This document shows, piece after piece, positions 25,894 through 39,171 of a stretch of 64,000 nucleotides of DNA. Positions within the stretch are counted from its first letter, which is position 1. Every line of letters starts with the position of its first letter. A program made the translations under genes and the position numbers. The stretch is taken from NCBI GenBank assembly GCA_021613535.1, contig CP075495.1, positions 14,012,001-14,076,000 on the forward strand. Direction: 5' to 3'. The stretch comes from Adineta vaga. Lineage: Eukaryota > Rotifera. The notes under the pieces are model-generated. The model searched no databases and was not told the DNA's origin. It saw only the letters and a program-made list of their open reading frames with translations.

Positions 25894-28251
25894 TTATCTA
25901 GTAGTACCACCATCTGGACGCATTATTCCATTCCATAGACAAGCATGTGGTCGTTCCGCGTAACCAGAAAATATACATCGACCAGGCGCACAATTTAGTG
26001 GACATTCTACAAAACACAAAGAAAATTGATGCAGTTAAATAGTTAGACTAAGGATTTTTATACCGGTAAATGACATTGGAGTAGTTGAATCACAATTTTT
26101 ACCCGTGTACACACTATTTAAACCACAAAAACAAAAATATGAAGAGCTAACAGGAACACAGGTTCCACCATTTTGACATGGATTATTTGTGCATGTGAGA
26201 GCATCTAAAAATATTAAGTACAGATTAAATCAAAAACTACTATCTCAGCGCTCGAGAAATTAAAAACAACATAATATAGTGAGAAAATCTACTTACTACC
26301 AGTAGTAGTAAACAATGGCGCAGTTGTAGGCATTGTCGTATCACATAATATGCCTGTAAAAGGTATCTTACAGATGCAAGTAAGTAAATTACCATTTGCA
26401 TGGCATAAACCTCCATTTAAGCATGGGTTTGATCGACAGGTCGTAGTATCTATCGACAAAAATGAATCAATTTATTTTGAATAATTCGAATCATTTTAAT
26501 ATAATTCTACTTGCTGAAATAGTTGAAGATGATGTTGTTGATGTTGTTGTTACTATAATGGAATTGATATTACGGTTTGTAGCTACATCTTCAAGATAAC
26601 TTACTAAATACTACTGTCGAACTGGTCGTAGTCGTAGTGTTTGTTGCAGCACCGATAAATGTTTCACATCGTATACCTGTATACAGTGGATGACACTCGC
26701 AATATCGAATATTTCCATTCATGCGACATACACCATATGACGAGCAGTATCCATCAAAACAATCTTCTAAAATAGATCAGAAGAAATCAATTTTTCACAG
26801 ACTATTCAATCAGTACATTCAACAACACCTACCAGTCGTAGTCACATCACAATGATTTCCTGTCCATCCAGCTTTACAAATGCAATGAATTCCTGGTCCA
26901 ACAGGTAATTGAACTTGAAAGCAGGAACCTTGGTTGGCACATGGATTCGAATTACACAAACTTGGTGCTGAAACAATGGACAATCAATATCATATCCATC
27001 CATTACTTCACTATTCGTTACATACTCTCTCTCACTTCACAGTTTCTTCCACTCCAACCCGGTGCACAGTTACACAAATAATCATTACCATCAACCGTAC
27101 ACACACCTCCATTTCGGCAAACCTCTGCTGCCATTGTCACACATGGATGATTCGCTACAACAACAATGCATTTCATCTTGCATCACTTTCATCCTTCACT
27201 TACTCAACATATATGTTTCACAACGAGTACCAGCAAACTGTTCAGGACAAACACATCCATATGTATTCCCATCTATCAGTTCACATTTGCCTCCATTTTC
27301 ACAAGGTGTTGCTGCACATGGTACTATTTCACAAAACAATATCACGCAGTGTCATGCCGGTGAACATGAGAAAGAAGAAGAATCTACCTGGTGATACCTG
27401 ACAGAATGTTCCTGTGTAGCCACCAATACAACTGCAGCTCATTGTCAGTCCATTCCATGAACATTGTGCACCATTTTGACATGGACTTGATGTACAAGGA
27501 TCTATGATGCAGAGAGAAAAATCAGAAGATGAATGATAGATAGAGGTGAATAGAACGAAGAAGATACTTGTAGTAATAAGTTCAGTGCAAATTGCTCCGG
27601 TAAAGCTCGTGCCATCACAATCACAAAGATAACTATTGATAGTTGATGAACATCGGCCACCATTCTGACAAGGATTAGTTGGTGAACAATTATCTATAAT
27701 ATGAACGATGAACTAGCTAAATCTAGTTGAAGTAGAACAATTGACTTGAATGACTATGAAATATACCTTTTGTCTCGCACAGTATTCCTGTAAAACCTGC
27801 AAGACATGTACAGACGTTGAGATTACAGACACCGCCATTTTCACATCCAGGATTACAACCAATGGCTAAAATATATAAATAAAATGTACTCAGGGCATTA
27901 GAATTCAACGATGTAACGAGCAAAAATATTTACGTAGGGTGGACGTGGATGTGCCACAGATTTTACCTATGAAACCAGGTAAACAATGACATTTAAAACA
28001 ATCTGGAGTTGTTGGATCTTCGATACATTGACCACCATTTTCACAGGTAACAAAAAGACATGCATTAGCTAAAGAAAAAGGAAATCAACGGTGAAGACCA
28101 TGTAGTAACTAAGCTGATAATGATTACCATTTGGATTAGCACATTCATTAGCTTTTGTTTCTCCAATAATTCGATGTGACGAAGCATGAACATTCTTAAT
28201 TATGAATAAAAACCAACAGCTTGCAATAAATAACGAATAAAATATTTTCAT
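25894..28251 (-). CDS. Secreted multi-EGF protein (EGF paralogue B)
   Basis: Signal peptide exon at 28128-28251 (MKIFYSLFIASCWFLFIIK...), ending in ECANPNG. Then about ten exons, each coding essentially one EGF-like domain with phase-1 borders, for example FVTCENGGQC, GCNPGCENGGVC, TNPCQNGGRC, SSPCQNGAQC and NNPCQNGGTC. Several domains end in Thr-rich linkers (TTTTTSSTVV). The last exon is a cap starting ECPLNCAPGRC, stop at 25894-25896. The exon-per-domain layout contrasts with the fused giant exon of gene A. The segment 26957-27696 is nearly identical to gene C. Extracellular, binding partner unknown. Exon borders were read by eye and single ones may be off by a few bases. Confidence 0.8.
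26957..27696. repeat. Homogenised tract, copy in EGF gene B
   Basis: About 740 nt that aligns without gaps to 31948-32687 at a constant offset of 4,991 nt, with ten substitutions counted by eye (about 98.6% identity). It covers four EGF exons (domains 3-6) and the introns between them. Sequence on either side is clearly diverged. Confidence 0.9.
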
Positions 28252-30850
28252 GTTTCTTTTTATTTTGGTATGTCAACTGGAAGTAATAATTATTCTGTCA
28301 CTTGCTGTTTTTCTTGTCAGAGCATATATATTGATTCTTTTATTAAGCCCGTTTATATTCTTCTATTAAATCTCATTGAATAGGATTCTAAATATTCTAT
28401 ATGAAAAAAAAATCAATTACTCACGTTATCAAATATGTTATTGTCTGTAGGTGTATATATCATCTGATCATTATTTCAAGGCAGAAAGAAGACAAGAAAG
28501 TAAATGAAGGGCATATGTTCGTTTATTGATGGCATTGCAAAGAAAGAATAATATCATGATTATACCAAGTGTCACGAACGATATTCAAATATACAGCTTA
28601 ACCAGCTTTGAAATGTTATTATTATCGTCCTTTTTCTCAAAAAGATTGAAAGCCTTCACAAAAAGAAACCGTCGATGTTTTCCTTTTGTTGTTTTAAAAA
28701 AATAATTTCAGAATGGAGAATATAAAAGTTTCGGTTTAAATAGATCAATGTCCGGTATATTTATAAGTTCTAATTAGATATTTTTGTGGTAAGCTAGATC
28801 TTAGTGGCATTATCAGAAAATCAAGAGCGATAAAGTTTAGTCTTCGATGCATTACAAGTTTTTTTCGAATCGTAACTCTTGTCAACAATACTAATTCGAT
28901 ATTATAAAACTTCAAAAAAAGGACATTTAATTTTATCTAAAATAATTAGTATTGACTGGAGTTGAATATAACCATTTATGTAAATTTCTATCAAATCAAC
29001 AGTAGGTTACACATAATTCATATGGACATCGCTTGAATGATCAATCATGATAAAGACCACGTCTAGGGACGTTTGGATAAGACAATATTGAACTAGAAGA
29101 AGATATGAATGAAAAATTGCGACTTTTCACAGAATATTCTATTTCGATAGCACTATGATATTCGTGATGTCAGTATAAATATGTGAGGAAGTGTTTACTA
29201 GTTGTTTAACATTATTCCGATGATGTCGGTGATGTGATTCGTACACTAAATGATACAATAATTGCCAGTGATTTTCGTTACAAAAACATGAGAAATATCT
29301 GATAATAAAACGAGTGAAGTTTTGTAAATTATTGATATAGTGAACTAGTTCGTTGTATTTTTTCTTCGAGATAAAAATATCGTTTATTTCGTTTGCATCT
29401 GTCTTTAAACAGAACGAAGATTGATTCGGTAAGGTAGATATTAATATATGAATTATAAGAATAAAGAAAAATGTCAGATGTGGTCACATATATTTCAATA
29501 ACCTAATATTTGTAACAACTAGCTTTTAATATTTTCATTGGAATTATTGCGACATTTTTAAACATAAAAATGATGATGATGCAAATGTATATAGATGATC
29601 TATAGAATATTATTGTCAAGATTTTAAAGAAAAAAATATACTTTGTTGAATTGTTATAAAAAGCGTTATTGTAGTAGAATTAATGATAAAAAATATGATA
29701 TGTTTTGTGCATATATTTAGATGAAATTGTTTTAACTATTACAATAGTTAAGAATAAAAATCAAATATTAGTGAAAGAATTAATGCAAACTGTGTGCACA
29801 TATATCTTTGCTGTTCTCAAGAACTTACGCTATCTAAATGTGTGTTCATCTTCAGGAATGTATATCCATGATTTATCATTCGATGAATAATCTGCAAACG
29901 TTTGCTCTTCATCGAAGCGTTGGCAGATTGTCTTTATCATAAGGTAGATTGATTTACAAAGACTTTGTCTTGATATGTACATTCAAATTGTTTACATTTT
30001 CAGGTAGAAGTTCCTAATTTATGATCGTTATTATATCTTAAACGTATATAATCATTTTGCATAATTTTCACTACAAGATGATCTTTTTCGTTTGTTGTTT
30101 GACACAACATCACGATGAAATCCTAAAAGATTGTATCTCCTGATAAGTTATTCTTGTTTCAGCAATTGAAATACGTGTTGATTTATCTAATATTATGCAT
30201 TATTCGAAAGATCTCATCGAGAGTGATCAACTGAACCATGTTGTTTTGGTGATACAATGATCGGATCGAACCTGTAATTGAAATTGTTACCATCAGCCTC
30301 GACTGACTCGTTTTTTCCAATGTTAGCGTCGGAGAAATGATCATAATCAATGAGAATTACACAAAGATTAATGAATTTGATTAAGACCAATTAAATAACG
30401 AATGCTTTATTAGTGACACATAGATAGTAATTTCTTATATCATCTATTAACTATATGAGATGAATTACGTCAATTGAATTTCTTTAACCATGTAGTCGTA
30501 TCTACTATAAATTTCAGTTTCAACTACAAGCATGTTCAGGATGAGATTGATGAAGAGGAGTTAATCGATGATTGTCAAAGTATCGAAAAAGTGAACAATA
30601 TTGCATTTATAAGCAAGTATTGATTCGATTGAATTCATTTTCAAAATGAATTAAAAAGATAGAAACAGTTAAAAATAGCAATATTTTCCGTTTCAAATAA
30701 ATATTATGTTTGTAAATTTGAATATAGTGAATATATGTTAGTGTCGAGTATATTGGTATGAATATTAAAATATGTTTTGTTGTACAAAAAAGGCGTTAAG
30801 ACAGTATTTTGATTCATTCATGTTCGAATTTATGAATAAGTGTATGTTCA
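28252..30850. other. Gene-free 2.6-kb spacer between EGF genes B and C
   Basis: AT-rich and without open frames of coding character on either strand; the longest, 61 codons at 29705-29890, has no recognisable content. Upstream sequence of gene B must lie at its left end. No transposon ends or long repeats were noticed by eye. Confidence 0.5.
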
Positions 30851-33218
30851 TCAAACACAACTATTTAGTTTCATAGTACCATCACACATACACACGTAGG
30901 GTCGTGCAGAAGAACCAGATGGTACACAATAACCAGGTGAACAATTTAATGGACAATCTATCCACAAAAATAAGTATTCATATTATACAGTTTTAAGAAA
31001 CTTTATCTACTTGTTGGCGCTACTGGTACAATGGTTTCGCAGTTTTTACCAGTGTAAACATTATTTGATCCACAATAACAGTAGTATGAATTTTCAAAAC
31101 TGTAACACATTCCTCCGTTACGACATGGCATATCAGCACATGTTATCCCAACTATAAAACTCATATATCACATTAAATAGATCAATGAAATTATTTTACA
31201 TACAACTGGGTGTAGTGACAGTCGAAGTTATCGTTATCGCTTGATAAGTTTCACATGTTACACCTGTCCAAGGTGCTCGACATGCACAAGCAAAAACCAT
31301 ACCATTTCTATAGCATGCGCCACTATTTTGACATGGATTTGGCAAACAAGGATTTCCAACTGAAAAAAAAAACAGTTTTCTATTATTTATATAGCAATTG
31401 CTATTGAGGAAAAAATGACCTGGACCAACTGTTGTAGTTGTCACTATAATACTCATAGGTATTGAGCATGTAGGACCTGTCCAGTTTGGAAGACATGTAC
31501 ATATAAAATTAATCATATCACTATAACATGTGCCACCATTCTGACATGGACTTGATGAACAAGGTCGCACACCTAAAAGAATACGTATCGATATACCATT
31601 TTCTAGTCATTATTAATGGTTTACCTGGCACCACTGTAGTGGTAGTTGTCAAAGCGCCAGCGAATGATTCGCAGCGAGCACCTGTATACAATGGTGGACA
31701 TTCACAGTATCGAAGATTTCCATTGATGCGGCATATACCACCTGCCAAACAATATCCATCGTAACATTGTGCTAAAAACCAAATTATAACTTATATTCAA
31801 TTGCTACACATAATAATACTTACCGCTGATCTGAACATCACAATATCGTCCTGTCCACTGATCTTCACAATTACAATATGCAATAGAACCACTTGGCGCA
31901 ATAGCTTCTACACAACTACCATGATTACCACATGGACTTGGATTACACGAACTTGGTGCTAAAACAATGGACAATCAATATCATATCCATCCATTACTTC
32001 ACTATTCGTTACATACTCTCTCTCACTTCACAGTTTCTTCCACTCCAACCAGGTGCACAGTTACACAAATAATCATTACCATCAACCGTACACACACCTC
32101 CATTTCGGCAAACCTCTGCTGCCATTGTCACACATGGATGATTTGCTACAACAACAATGCATTTTATCTTGCATCACTTTCATCCTTCACTTACTCAACA
32201 TATATGTTTCACAACGAGTACCAGCAAACTGTTCAGGACAAACACATCCATATGTATTCCCATCTATCAGTTCACATTTGCCTCCATTTTCACAAGGTGT
32301 TGCTGCACATGGTACTATTTCACAAAACAATATCATGCAGTGTCATGCCGGTGAACATGAGAAAGAAGAAGAATCTACCTGGTGATACCTGACAGAATGT
32401 TCCTGTGTAGCCACCAATACAACTGCAGCTCATTGTCAGTCCATTCCATGAACATTGTGCGCCATTTTGACATGGACTTGATGTGCAAGGATCTATGATG
32501 CAGAGGGAAAAATCAGAAGATGAATGATAGATAGAGGTGAATAGAACGAAGAAGATACTTGTAGTAATAAGTTCAGTGCAAATTGCTCCGGTAAAGCCCG
32601 TGCCATCACAATCACAAAGATAACTATTGATAGTTGATGAACATCGGCCACCATTCTGACAAGGATTAGTTGGTGAACAATAATCTTAAATGCAATAAAA
32701 TGTTAATATGGTCTGTAATAAATAATTAAATAGAACAAATGTCATAATTACCTATTCTTTCACAGAAAGTACCTGTGAATCCTAATGGGCATACACAGAC
32801 ATTTACGTTACAGGCACCACCGTTTTCACATCCAGGATTACAGCCCGCTAGATAATTGAAAAATACAATATAATGAAAAGAAATAGACAAAACACAATAT
32901 ATACGTGTAATAACAATGGGTGTGTCACAGATCCTGCCAGTGAAACCAGATGAACAATGACATTTGAAACAATCTGGAGTTGTTGGATCTTCGGTGCATC
33001 GACCACCATTTTCACAAGTAACAAAAGAACATGCATTACCTAGCAAAGAGAAAAGCAATAATAATGATAATGTATCAATTTAGCTGAAAACGATTACCAA
33101 TTGGATTAGCACATTCATCAACTTTTGTTTCTGGAACTAATCGATGTTTTAACGTATGAACATATGTTACTGATAATGTGCTAAATAATATTGAAATATA
33201 TAATGCTTGAAAAAGCAT
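30851..33218 (-). CDS. Secreted multi-EGF protein (EGF paralogue C)
   Basis: Signal peptide exon starts at 33218 (MLFQALYISILFSTLSV...) and ends DECANPIG, parallel to gene B. About eleven one-domain exons follow: FVTCENGGRC, GCNPGCENGGAC, TNPCQNGGRC, SSPCQNGAQC, TPCENGGKC, VCRNGGVC, SPCGNHGSC, YCLAGGIC, SSPCQNGGTC, NPCQNSGAC and MPCRNGGMC. The EGF domains before the cap have Thr-rich linkers (TTTTTVVPG, TTTTVGPG). The last exon is the cap DCPLNCSPGYC, ending LNSCV before the stop at 30851-30853, like the LNSCPT ending of gene A. Gene C has one more EGF exon than gene B near its 3' end. Presumed extracellular. Confidence 0.8.
31948..32687. repeat. Homogenised tract, copy in EGF gene C
   Basis: Partner of the gene B segment at 26957-27696: same orientation, no indels, ten differences seen, including intron positions. 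Confidence 0.9.
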
Positions 33219-33605
33219 TGTTCAATTTCAGTGTAATTCTGTTTTGTACGATAAGAACACAGCAATTGTTGTAATTACTTATTTTCGATCTTTGGATTTG
33301 AATATATATATTGATATAGAACCTCTTACCTACCTACTTGTAATTGATACTAAACAAATTTATTACATAGAAATAGAAGACAGGATCAAGGAATCAATAG
33401 CTCAAATTACTAAGTTGTTGTCATTGTGCATGATATACTTCATTGTTTTTTTTTAAATTCAAGCAAAACAAAATTGAAAACTAACATATATATATATAGC
33501 ATTCTTTTATTAATTATTTTGTAAAAGTACAACGTATTAGTCACGTATTTTACCTAAGCTTCAAGGAAAATATTCGTTCTTTTTATGAAAATATCGTTAT
33601 ATTTG
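33219..33605. other. Intergenic spacer with short TA run
   Basis: About 390 nt upstream of EGF gene C and downstream of the Tctex1-domain gene. A short TA run lies at about 33486-33498. Nothing else recognised. Confidence 0.5.
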
Positions 33606-34175
33606 TTATTCTGTATAGACAAAAAAGATTGTTACAATAACATATGCATTTAAAGTTTCTTTTCTTATGGTAATATGACGATCTGATTGAAGATTCCATA
33701 AACATTGACTAACAATACGTAAATCTTGTCCTTTCTTCTGTCCAACAGATACCTGTGTAATAATTTTATATCGTGTGAAAGGTAATAGTTTCATTTGATT
33801 TCGTATTCGTTCCGCTAACATTTCAATAAATCCTTTTGCTTCTTTACCATTATATTTATAATTAATCATTGCTGTTTCAATAATATTCATAGCAACACGA
33901 TGTATTCGCATTATATCAAGTTTATTATCATCATTAGGTTCAAGATGATACGTATTTTCGTATCGATTAAGACGATGATTTTGACCAGAATGCATAAAAG
34001 AAGAACGTATTGATTGACGAGTTGCTCGTGAATTAGAAGAATGCTCATTATAATTACCATTATTAAAAAGAATTGAATTATGTGGTAAATTTAGACGTAC
34101 TTTTGATGTACGTCTATTTGGACTTTCTGATTGATGTAAAAGATTATCAGTTGTTGTATTTAGTTGTGCCATCAT
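33606..34175 (-). CDS. Tctex1-domain (dynein light chain Tctex-type) protein
   Basis: Single exon, 189 residues. The N-terminal about 80 residues are polar and probably disordered. The C-terminal about 110 residues fit a Tctex1 domain: a helix with AMINYKYNGKEAKGFIEML, a second helix AERIRNQMKLLP, the conserved RYKIITQVSVGQKKGQDLR, the strand CLWNLQSDRHITIR, and the final strand AYVIVTIFFVYTE. The RYK..., Gln-Gly and CLW...D landmarks match TCTEX1D/DYNLT5-like members, which act in axonemal or cytoplasmic dynein complexes. Two adjacent Met codons open the frame; either could be the start. Confidence 0.85.
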   Translation of the reverse strand: MMAQLNTTTDNLLHQSESPNRRTSKVRLNLPHNSILFNNGNYNEHSSNSRATRQSIRSSFMHSGQNHRLNRYENTYHLEPNDDNKLDIMRIHRVAMNIIETAMINYKYNGKEAKGFIEMLAERIRNQMKLLPFTRYKIITQVSVGQKKGQDLRIVSQCLWNLQSDRHITIRKETLNAYVIVTIFFVYTE

Positions 34176-34464
34176 TGATAAATTTCATATGTAAAATAAT
34201 TTTGCGAGAAGTCGTTCATATCTCATTCTATGAAATATCAGATGGAACTCTTTTTCATACCCGTAATTGTATAGACACTTGAGAAGAAGAGAAAAAAAAC
34301 CTAAAGATTGTCGTTCGCTATATCATTTCTTTCGTCATTCACTTTACTATTTTCTAGATGAACGCGTACCATTTTAATAGTTTTTCAAGAGCATTCTCAT
34401 TACTTTTTCTTTTTGAGCTACGGTCTTTTTTTCTCTATTTGAATATCTTTTTGATTTCAAATTT

Positions 34465-34500
34465 AATGAAACAAACAAACAAACAAACAAACAATAACAG
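34465..34500. repeat. ACAA tetranucleotide microsatellite
   Basis: Run of AAAC/ACAA units just downstream of the DUSP11-like stop on the minus strand. Confidence 0.8.
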
Positions 34501-34501
34501 A

Positions 34502-35987
34502 TCATTGATCACCAGTCATTGGTCGACCACGACCTACATTACTGCCTGAACCAAAATATGCCGATGCCGATTGAATAGAACGTTGATCATCATTGTAAGA
34601 TGCATTTAATACACGAGGTGTTACTGATGTTTGTCGACAAAAATTATTATTTGTTGACTTTTGTTGATGATAAGATGCTCGTCCATGACCTTGTGATCGA
34701 AAAGAATGATTTCCATATTGAATACTCGCTGAACTTGGCGAACGTATTTGTTCTGTTTGATTATTATAATTTTGCATTGAAGTAGAAGTTGATCTATGTG
34801 AAGATCTTGCTTGTGATTTTGATAAATGTCGTTCATCGAAGGACATATTTTCTATTGATGAATAGAATGTTGGCCATTGAATTTGATCTTCATTCGTAGA
34901 ATTCGGCAAGGATTCTGTAGGAGGAATCGATGCGGAATTTAATAAAGGAGGATTTTTACTAAAAGAAAGACAAGAAAGACGATGCATTTTATACTGATAT
35001 ATTGTTTATACGGAAGTGCTGAACGTCGAAGTAAATCTTCTTTATATTTTTCCATAGAATGACCACGAGCACGATTGAATGCTAGAAATAGATTATTCAT
35101 AGACAGAAAAAAAGAAAAACCATTGATTTCTATGAACTATACCTTCCAAAGCTTCGTCTGGTTTAAAACCCATTTCTTCAATCATATATCTGTATGGAGA
35201 ATACAAATAATTTGTTAGAAAAAAATAATGATCTGTAAAATTTTACCTGACGATGAGATAACCCGTTCGATTCAATCCATGTGTACAATGAACACCGATT
35301 AATTTATCTAAAAAAATAGATTTAACATAACAATTGCATATTTTTCTTTCTAAGAACGTACCATTATTTTTATTTTGTTCAAGAAAATTTCTAACGGTAA
35401 TAGCAAATTGTTGATAACATGTCTCATTAGGTATTTGATTATGACCGGGTGTCATCATTTTACAATATTGAATTTGTGCATCAGCAATATCCTATTTAAA
35501 GAAAAAAAAACAGCTCGGTAATATATAATTTCAACGAAAAAGAAGTAAATTAACAGTTGCTTTATAATATCGTTCTGTATTTGTAAGATCAACAATTAAC
35601 CCAAGTTCTTTGCCTTTATCATCAAGTCGTTCAATTAAATCTCCTAATGTAAAACGTCGATCATCTGGTAAATGTTTTTGCATTTCCTAGAATGCACATG
35701 AGAAATATTGATCGTCGTTGTAAAAAAGATTCAAAAAGATTACAAACCGGTTTTAATGGACATTTAAATGCAATAAAACGTGTATTTTCAATCCAAGAAT
35801 TAACACCTATATAATCGAGCCATCTAAATAACAGAAAATAGTTTCTTTTTCTAAATCAAAAAACTTTATTGTGACTCTACCGATCTGGAATACCACCGGA
35901 TGAACCTGATTTTCGTTTTTTCTCTTCGTCACGTTGTCTATTCGTTATTCGATAACGATGCGGTTGTTGATATTGAAAATCATCCAT
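34502..35987 (-). CDS. DUSP11: RNA 5'-triphosphatase/dual-specificity phosphatase, DUSP11 (PIR1)-like
   Basis: The family removes phosphates from the 5' triphosphate end of RNA using a Cys-phosphatase fold. The gene has about seven short exons. Landmarks in order: GIPDRWLDYIGV, TRFIAFKCPLKPEM, ELGLIVDLTNTERYY, and the catalytic loop HCTHGLNRTGY (35258-35290), with Cys nucleophile and Arg of the HCx5R motif. Then FKPDEALEAFNRARGHSMEKYKEDL follows in separate exons. All match DUSP11 better than protein dual-specificity phosphatases, which lack the HCTHGLNRTG form (shared with the mRNA capping enzyme). No guanylyltransferase domain follows; instead there is a Ser/Gln/Arg-rich tail of about 160 residues with RGRP near the end. 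The start at 35987 is the first ATG of the exon. Confidence 0.88.
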
Positions 35988-36437
35988 TTATTTTTATATT
36001 ACAATGCTTATCTTCAATGAGAAAAGTAAGATCGTATAGAAATTTGACATGAAAGTATTTCATCATCATTATGTAGGAAAACAAAATGATGAAAGATTGA
36101 GTAATTCGTGTCCTACAACAGGCGATAAGTCAGTGTGAATGGACATAAATGATGATAATATCTATCAACAGGTTAATTGAACGGTGAATATAAGTATTCA
36201 AATGAGAGATAAATCAAGTTAATTTCATCGAAATATAATGTTTCGTACTTTGAACGATATGAAATATTTCTTCACACTTTTGGTTTTATCGTCCTCGAAT
36301 TCTGCCAGAGAATTCCTTTCATATAACTTATCCTGATACTAAACTGAATATTCATAAAATAGTATTAAAATCTTTTCCAATTCAAATAAAATCTTAGAGA
36401 AAAAAAGACGTAGCACTTGTTAGTTGGTTTAAATGTT

Positions 36438-36478
<41 letters not shown>

Positions 36479-36520
36479 AAGAGAGAAAATAACAAACAAT
36501 GAAAATTATCTTTTTCTTTA
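35988..36520. other. Spacer with GA microsatellite
   Basis: About 530 nt between the DUSP11-like gene and the 3' end of eIF2B-delta. A (GA)n run of about 36 nt lies at 36439-36474. No gene seen. Confidence 0.6.
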
Positions 36521-39171
36521 TTAAACAGTTTCTAAAGTAGGATTATGTACGTTCGTATTTGAATTTGTTGTTGTGATTGTTTGTTGCTCTTGTCCCCAAA
36601 TTTCATCCAATTGTTTATTCTGCATACGGATAACCACAGCAACTGATGTACATGGAAGAATACCTAATTCTGTTATGACAGCACTGATAAATGTTGGTGG
36701 CGTAACATCATAAGTCATATTAAGGATATTCAGATTTGTGTTTTGATTTCCTGCTGCCGTTGACGATGTAGCTGAAGATACAGCTTCGTGAAGAAGTGGA
36801 TGATCACGAGTTAAATCGTTGGGATCACCTAAATGATAAAAAAGAATATATTTGAATTGTGTATAAATTAAACGGTATACCAAGTTCATTGAAAACAAAG
36901 CTATCTGTTTGAACACGTTCGCAAAATTTATATGTTTCACAACAGACAAGTACAGGTACATTATGTGTTTTAGCAATGAGAGATATTTGTGCTGTACCAA
37001 TTTGACTCATAACATAACCATTGCCTAATAAACCATGTGCACCTAATAAGACTTTTGTTACCTAATTTTAAAGAAAAACGTATTTATAATGGCGTACATG
37101 ATGAATAAGGAAACAAACTTCTGAGATTATGAATGGTACAGCATTGATAAGTATGTAGGTACATTTAACGTTTAATGCCAATAATCTTCGAGCAGATTTC
37201 AAACCTGAAAAACATAATTGATTTAGAGTTCGTTGTTTTTAGGAATATATTTACCATGTTGTTGTGGACGAGAATCAACAATAATAACTCGAAAATCAAT
37301 TGAACGTTTAACAGCGACTTCCAAAATACGCATAATTAATGATGAACTAAATATCAATCGATCGATTAAATCATTTTATATTCACCTATTCAAAACTTAC
37401 TATCCAAATATGAGTATAACATCGCCATTGGTAATTTTCGTAATAGCATATGTTTCGGCAATAGCTGTACCAGATAATTCAATTTTTTCTCGAAGAAAAC
37501 TTTGAATAACATCATTAAGTAATTCTTTTGCTTTTTCAATAGTAATATTATGTGGTATACGTTCAATATGAGTTTTTAGATAACGTATTGCCGTGCCCAT
37601 GGTCACTGCATTAGGTCGACATTTAGTTAGAAAGCTAAATAGAAAAACAATATAGATGCAGAGAAAAAGAATGGGAGAAAGTTTGATTTACTTAATATTA
37701 TTTTTTAGTTTTGTACTCAAATCACCTGCATTAAGTATTGATGAGTTGTTTGATCCATGTGGACCTTCATAATCTTCAAGCATCTATTAGAACATATATA
37801 TATTCGAATGAAAGATATTGAAAATAGTTCGTTTAAAATACTTTTTGAATAGCCACAAGAAATGCTACACAACGTAGATTAGAACCCACTATTTGTCTTG
37901 TAGCATATTGTAAGCCTAATTTGACAATTGCAGGATGTACTAAATCTGAATCACTAGAAGAATATCCAATTTGATTGATGTGTATAGAAAACAAAAGTCT
38001 GTTTGACATACCTTATGACTGGAAGTTTTGATAGATCACGTGTATAGATTGATAGATGTGAGAAGAGTGTTACACGTTCACTATTAGCTTTCTTTTGTAG
38101 GCGTTTTTGTTGGGATTGATTAGACATGACACTAGGAGCAGTGGAAGTTGGCATTTGTCTCACAGGCCTCGAATTAGCAGACATAGTTGATTCACTAATT
38201 TCAGATTGAATGCGATGAGATGCTGGAAAAAAAAGAAAATATAGTCTTATAGAATCAATCATATTTGTCAAGCTTGAATTCTCATTAGTGAAAAAGAAGG
38301 ATTTGTCTCAAATTTCTACGAAGGATAGAAAAACATATTTACCTGCCATATGTGCTGATATGGATGGTGTAGGAGTATGATCAATAGTTGGTTTCTTAGA
38401 TGTTGCTGATGTTTGAGGTGTTTCATTCGGTTTTAAAGCAGGTGTACCTGGCTTTTGTTTTGGTGGTTTAGCAGCTCTTTGGGCTTCCTGAAACAAAAGG
38501 AAAATTCGGAAAATTTATTCATCGGATTTGAAGAATTTACTTGTATAGCACGGCGTTCAGCACGACTTAATTGAGGTTTAGGTGGAATAGATATTGGAGG
38601 ACCGTTCGGATTTTGTTGAATAGTTGTACTAGCCATACGGTCAGCTATGAAGAAACATCGAATATTTATTGTAATCAAATTGAATTATCACTAACTTATT
38701 TCTGATACATCATTCATTGAACTTGCTTCAGAGCTAGGTTTTGTTTGTTTGCCTTGTTTTTTATTTTGATTAGGAGTATTTTGATTACTTGCTGTCGAAG
38801 CTATAGATGCTGGACGATTTGGAACTGAAGACATTGTTTCTGTTGTTGCTGCAAGAATTTCTGTAGATATATTTGATTCAGGTAATTTCTGAAAGGGAAA
38901 TATCATTAATGACTGTCATACGAGAAAATGAACTAAGCAAATAAATGGATAGATTTAATAAAGCGCACATGCGAAGAATAAAGCGCAAGACATCAGACAA
39001 CAACAACAACAAATAAACCTGATGTAATTGCGAATCTTCATTAAAAACACTATCACTATCATCATTTTTTGTATCGTTCATCTGTGTTTTTTCCGTTGTG
39101 GATTCTTTTTTTTGTTGCTTTTTATTCTTTTTTTCTGCACGGTTACGTTTAGGTTTCGTCGATTGATCCAT
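36521..39171 (-). CDS. EIF2B4: Translation initiation factor eIF2B subunit delta
   Basis: eIF2B is the nucleotide exchange factor that recharges eIF2 with GTP; delta is a regulatory subunit that senses phosphorylated eIF2. About ten exons. The N-terminal part (38300-39171) is Lys/Gln/Ser/Pro-rich and variable, as in other deltas. The conserved core runs from [18 protein letters not shown] through [43 protein letters not shown] and GDVILIFG. It ends with [63 protein letters not shown], and [20 protein letters not shown]. These are the signature blocks of the alpha/beta/delta family and are closest to delta. The start at 39171 is the first ATG of the Lys-rich exon. Confidence 0.93.

Noticed and set aside
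26934-27401. Plus-strand open frame of 155 codons, repeated at 31967-32392
   Set aside because: It lies antisense to the EGF exons and introns of genes B and C; the duplication of the frame simply reflects the homogenised tract.
30255-30345. GGATCGAACC, the reverse complement of the tRNA T-loop motif GGTTCGATCC
   Set aside because: The flanking bases do not form the T stem, and no acceptor, D or anticodon stems of proper spacing can be drawn on the minus strand.
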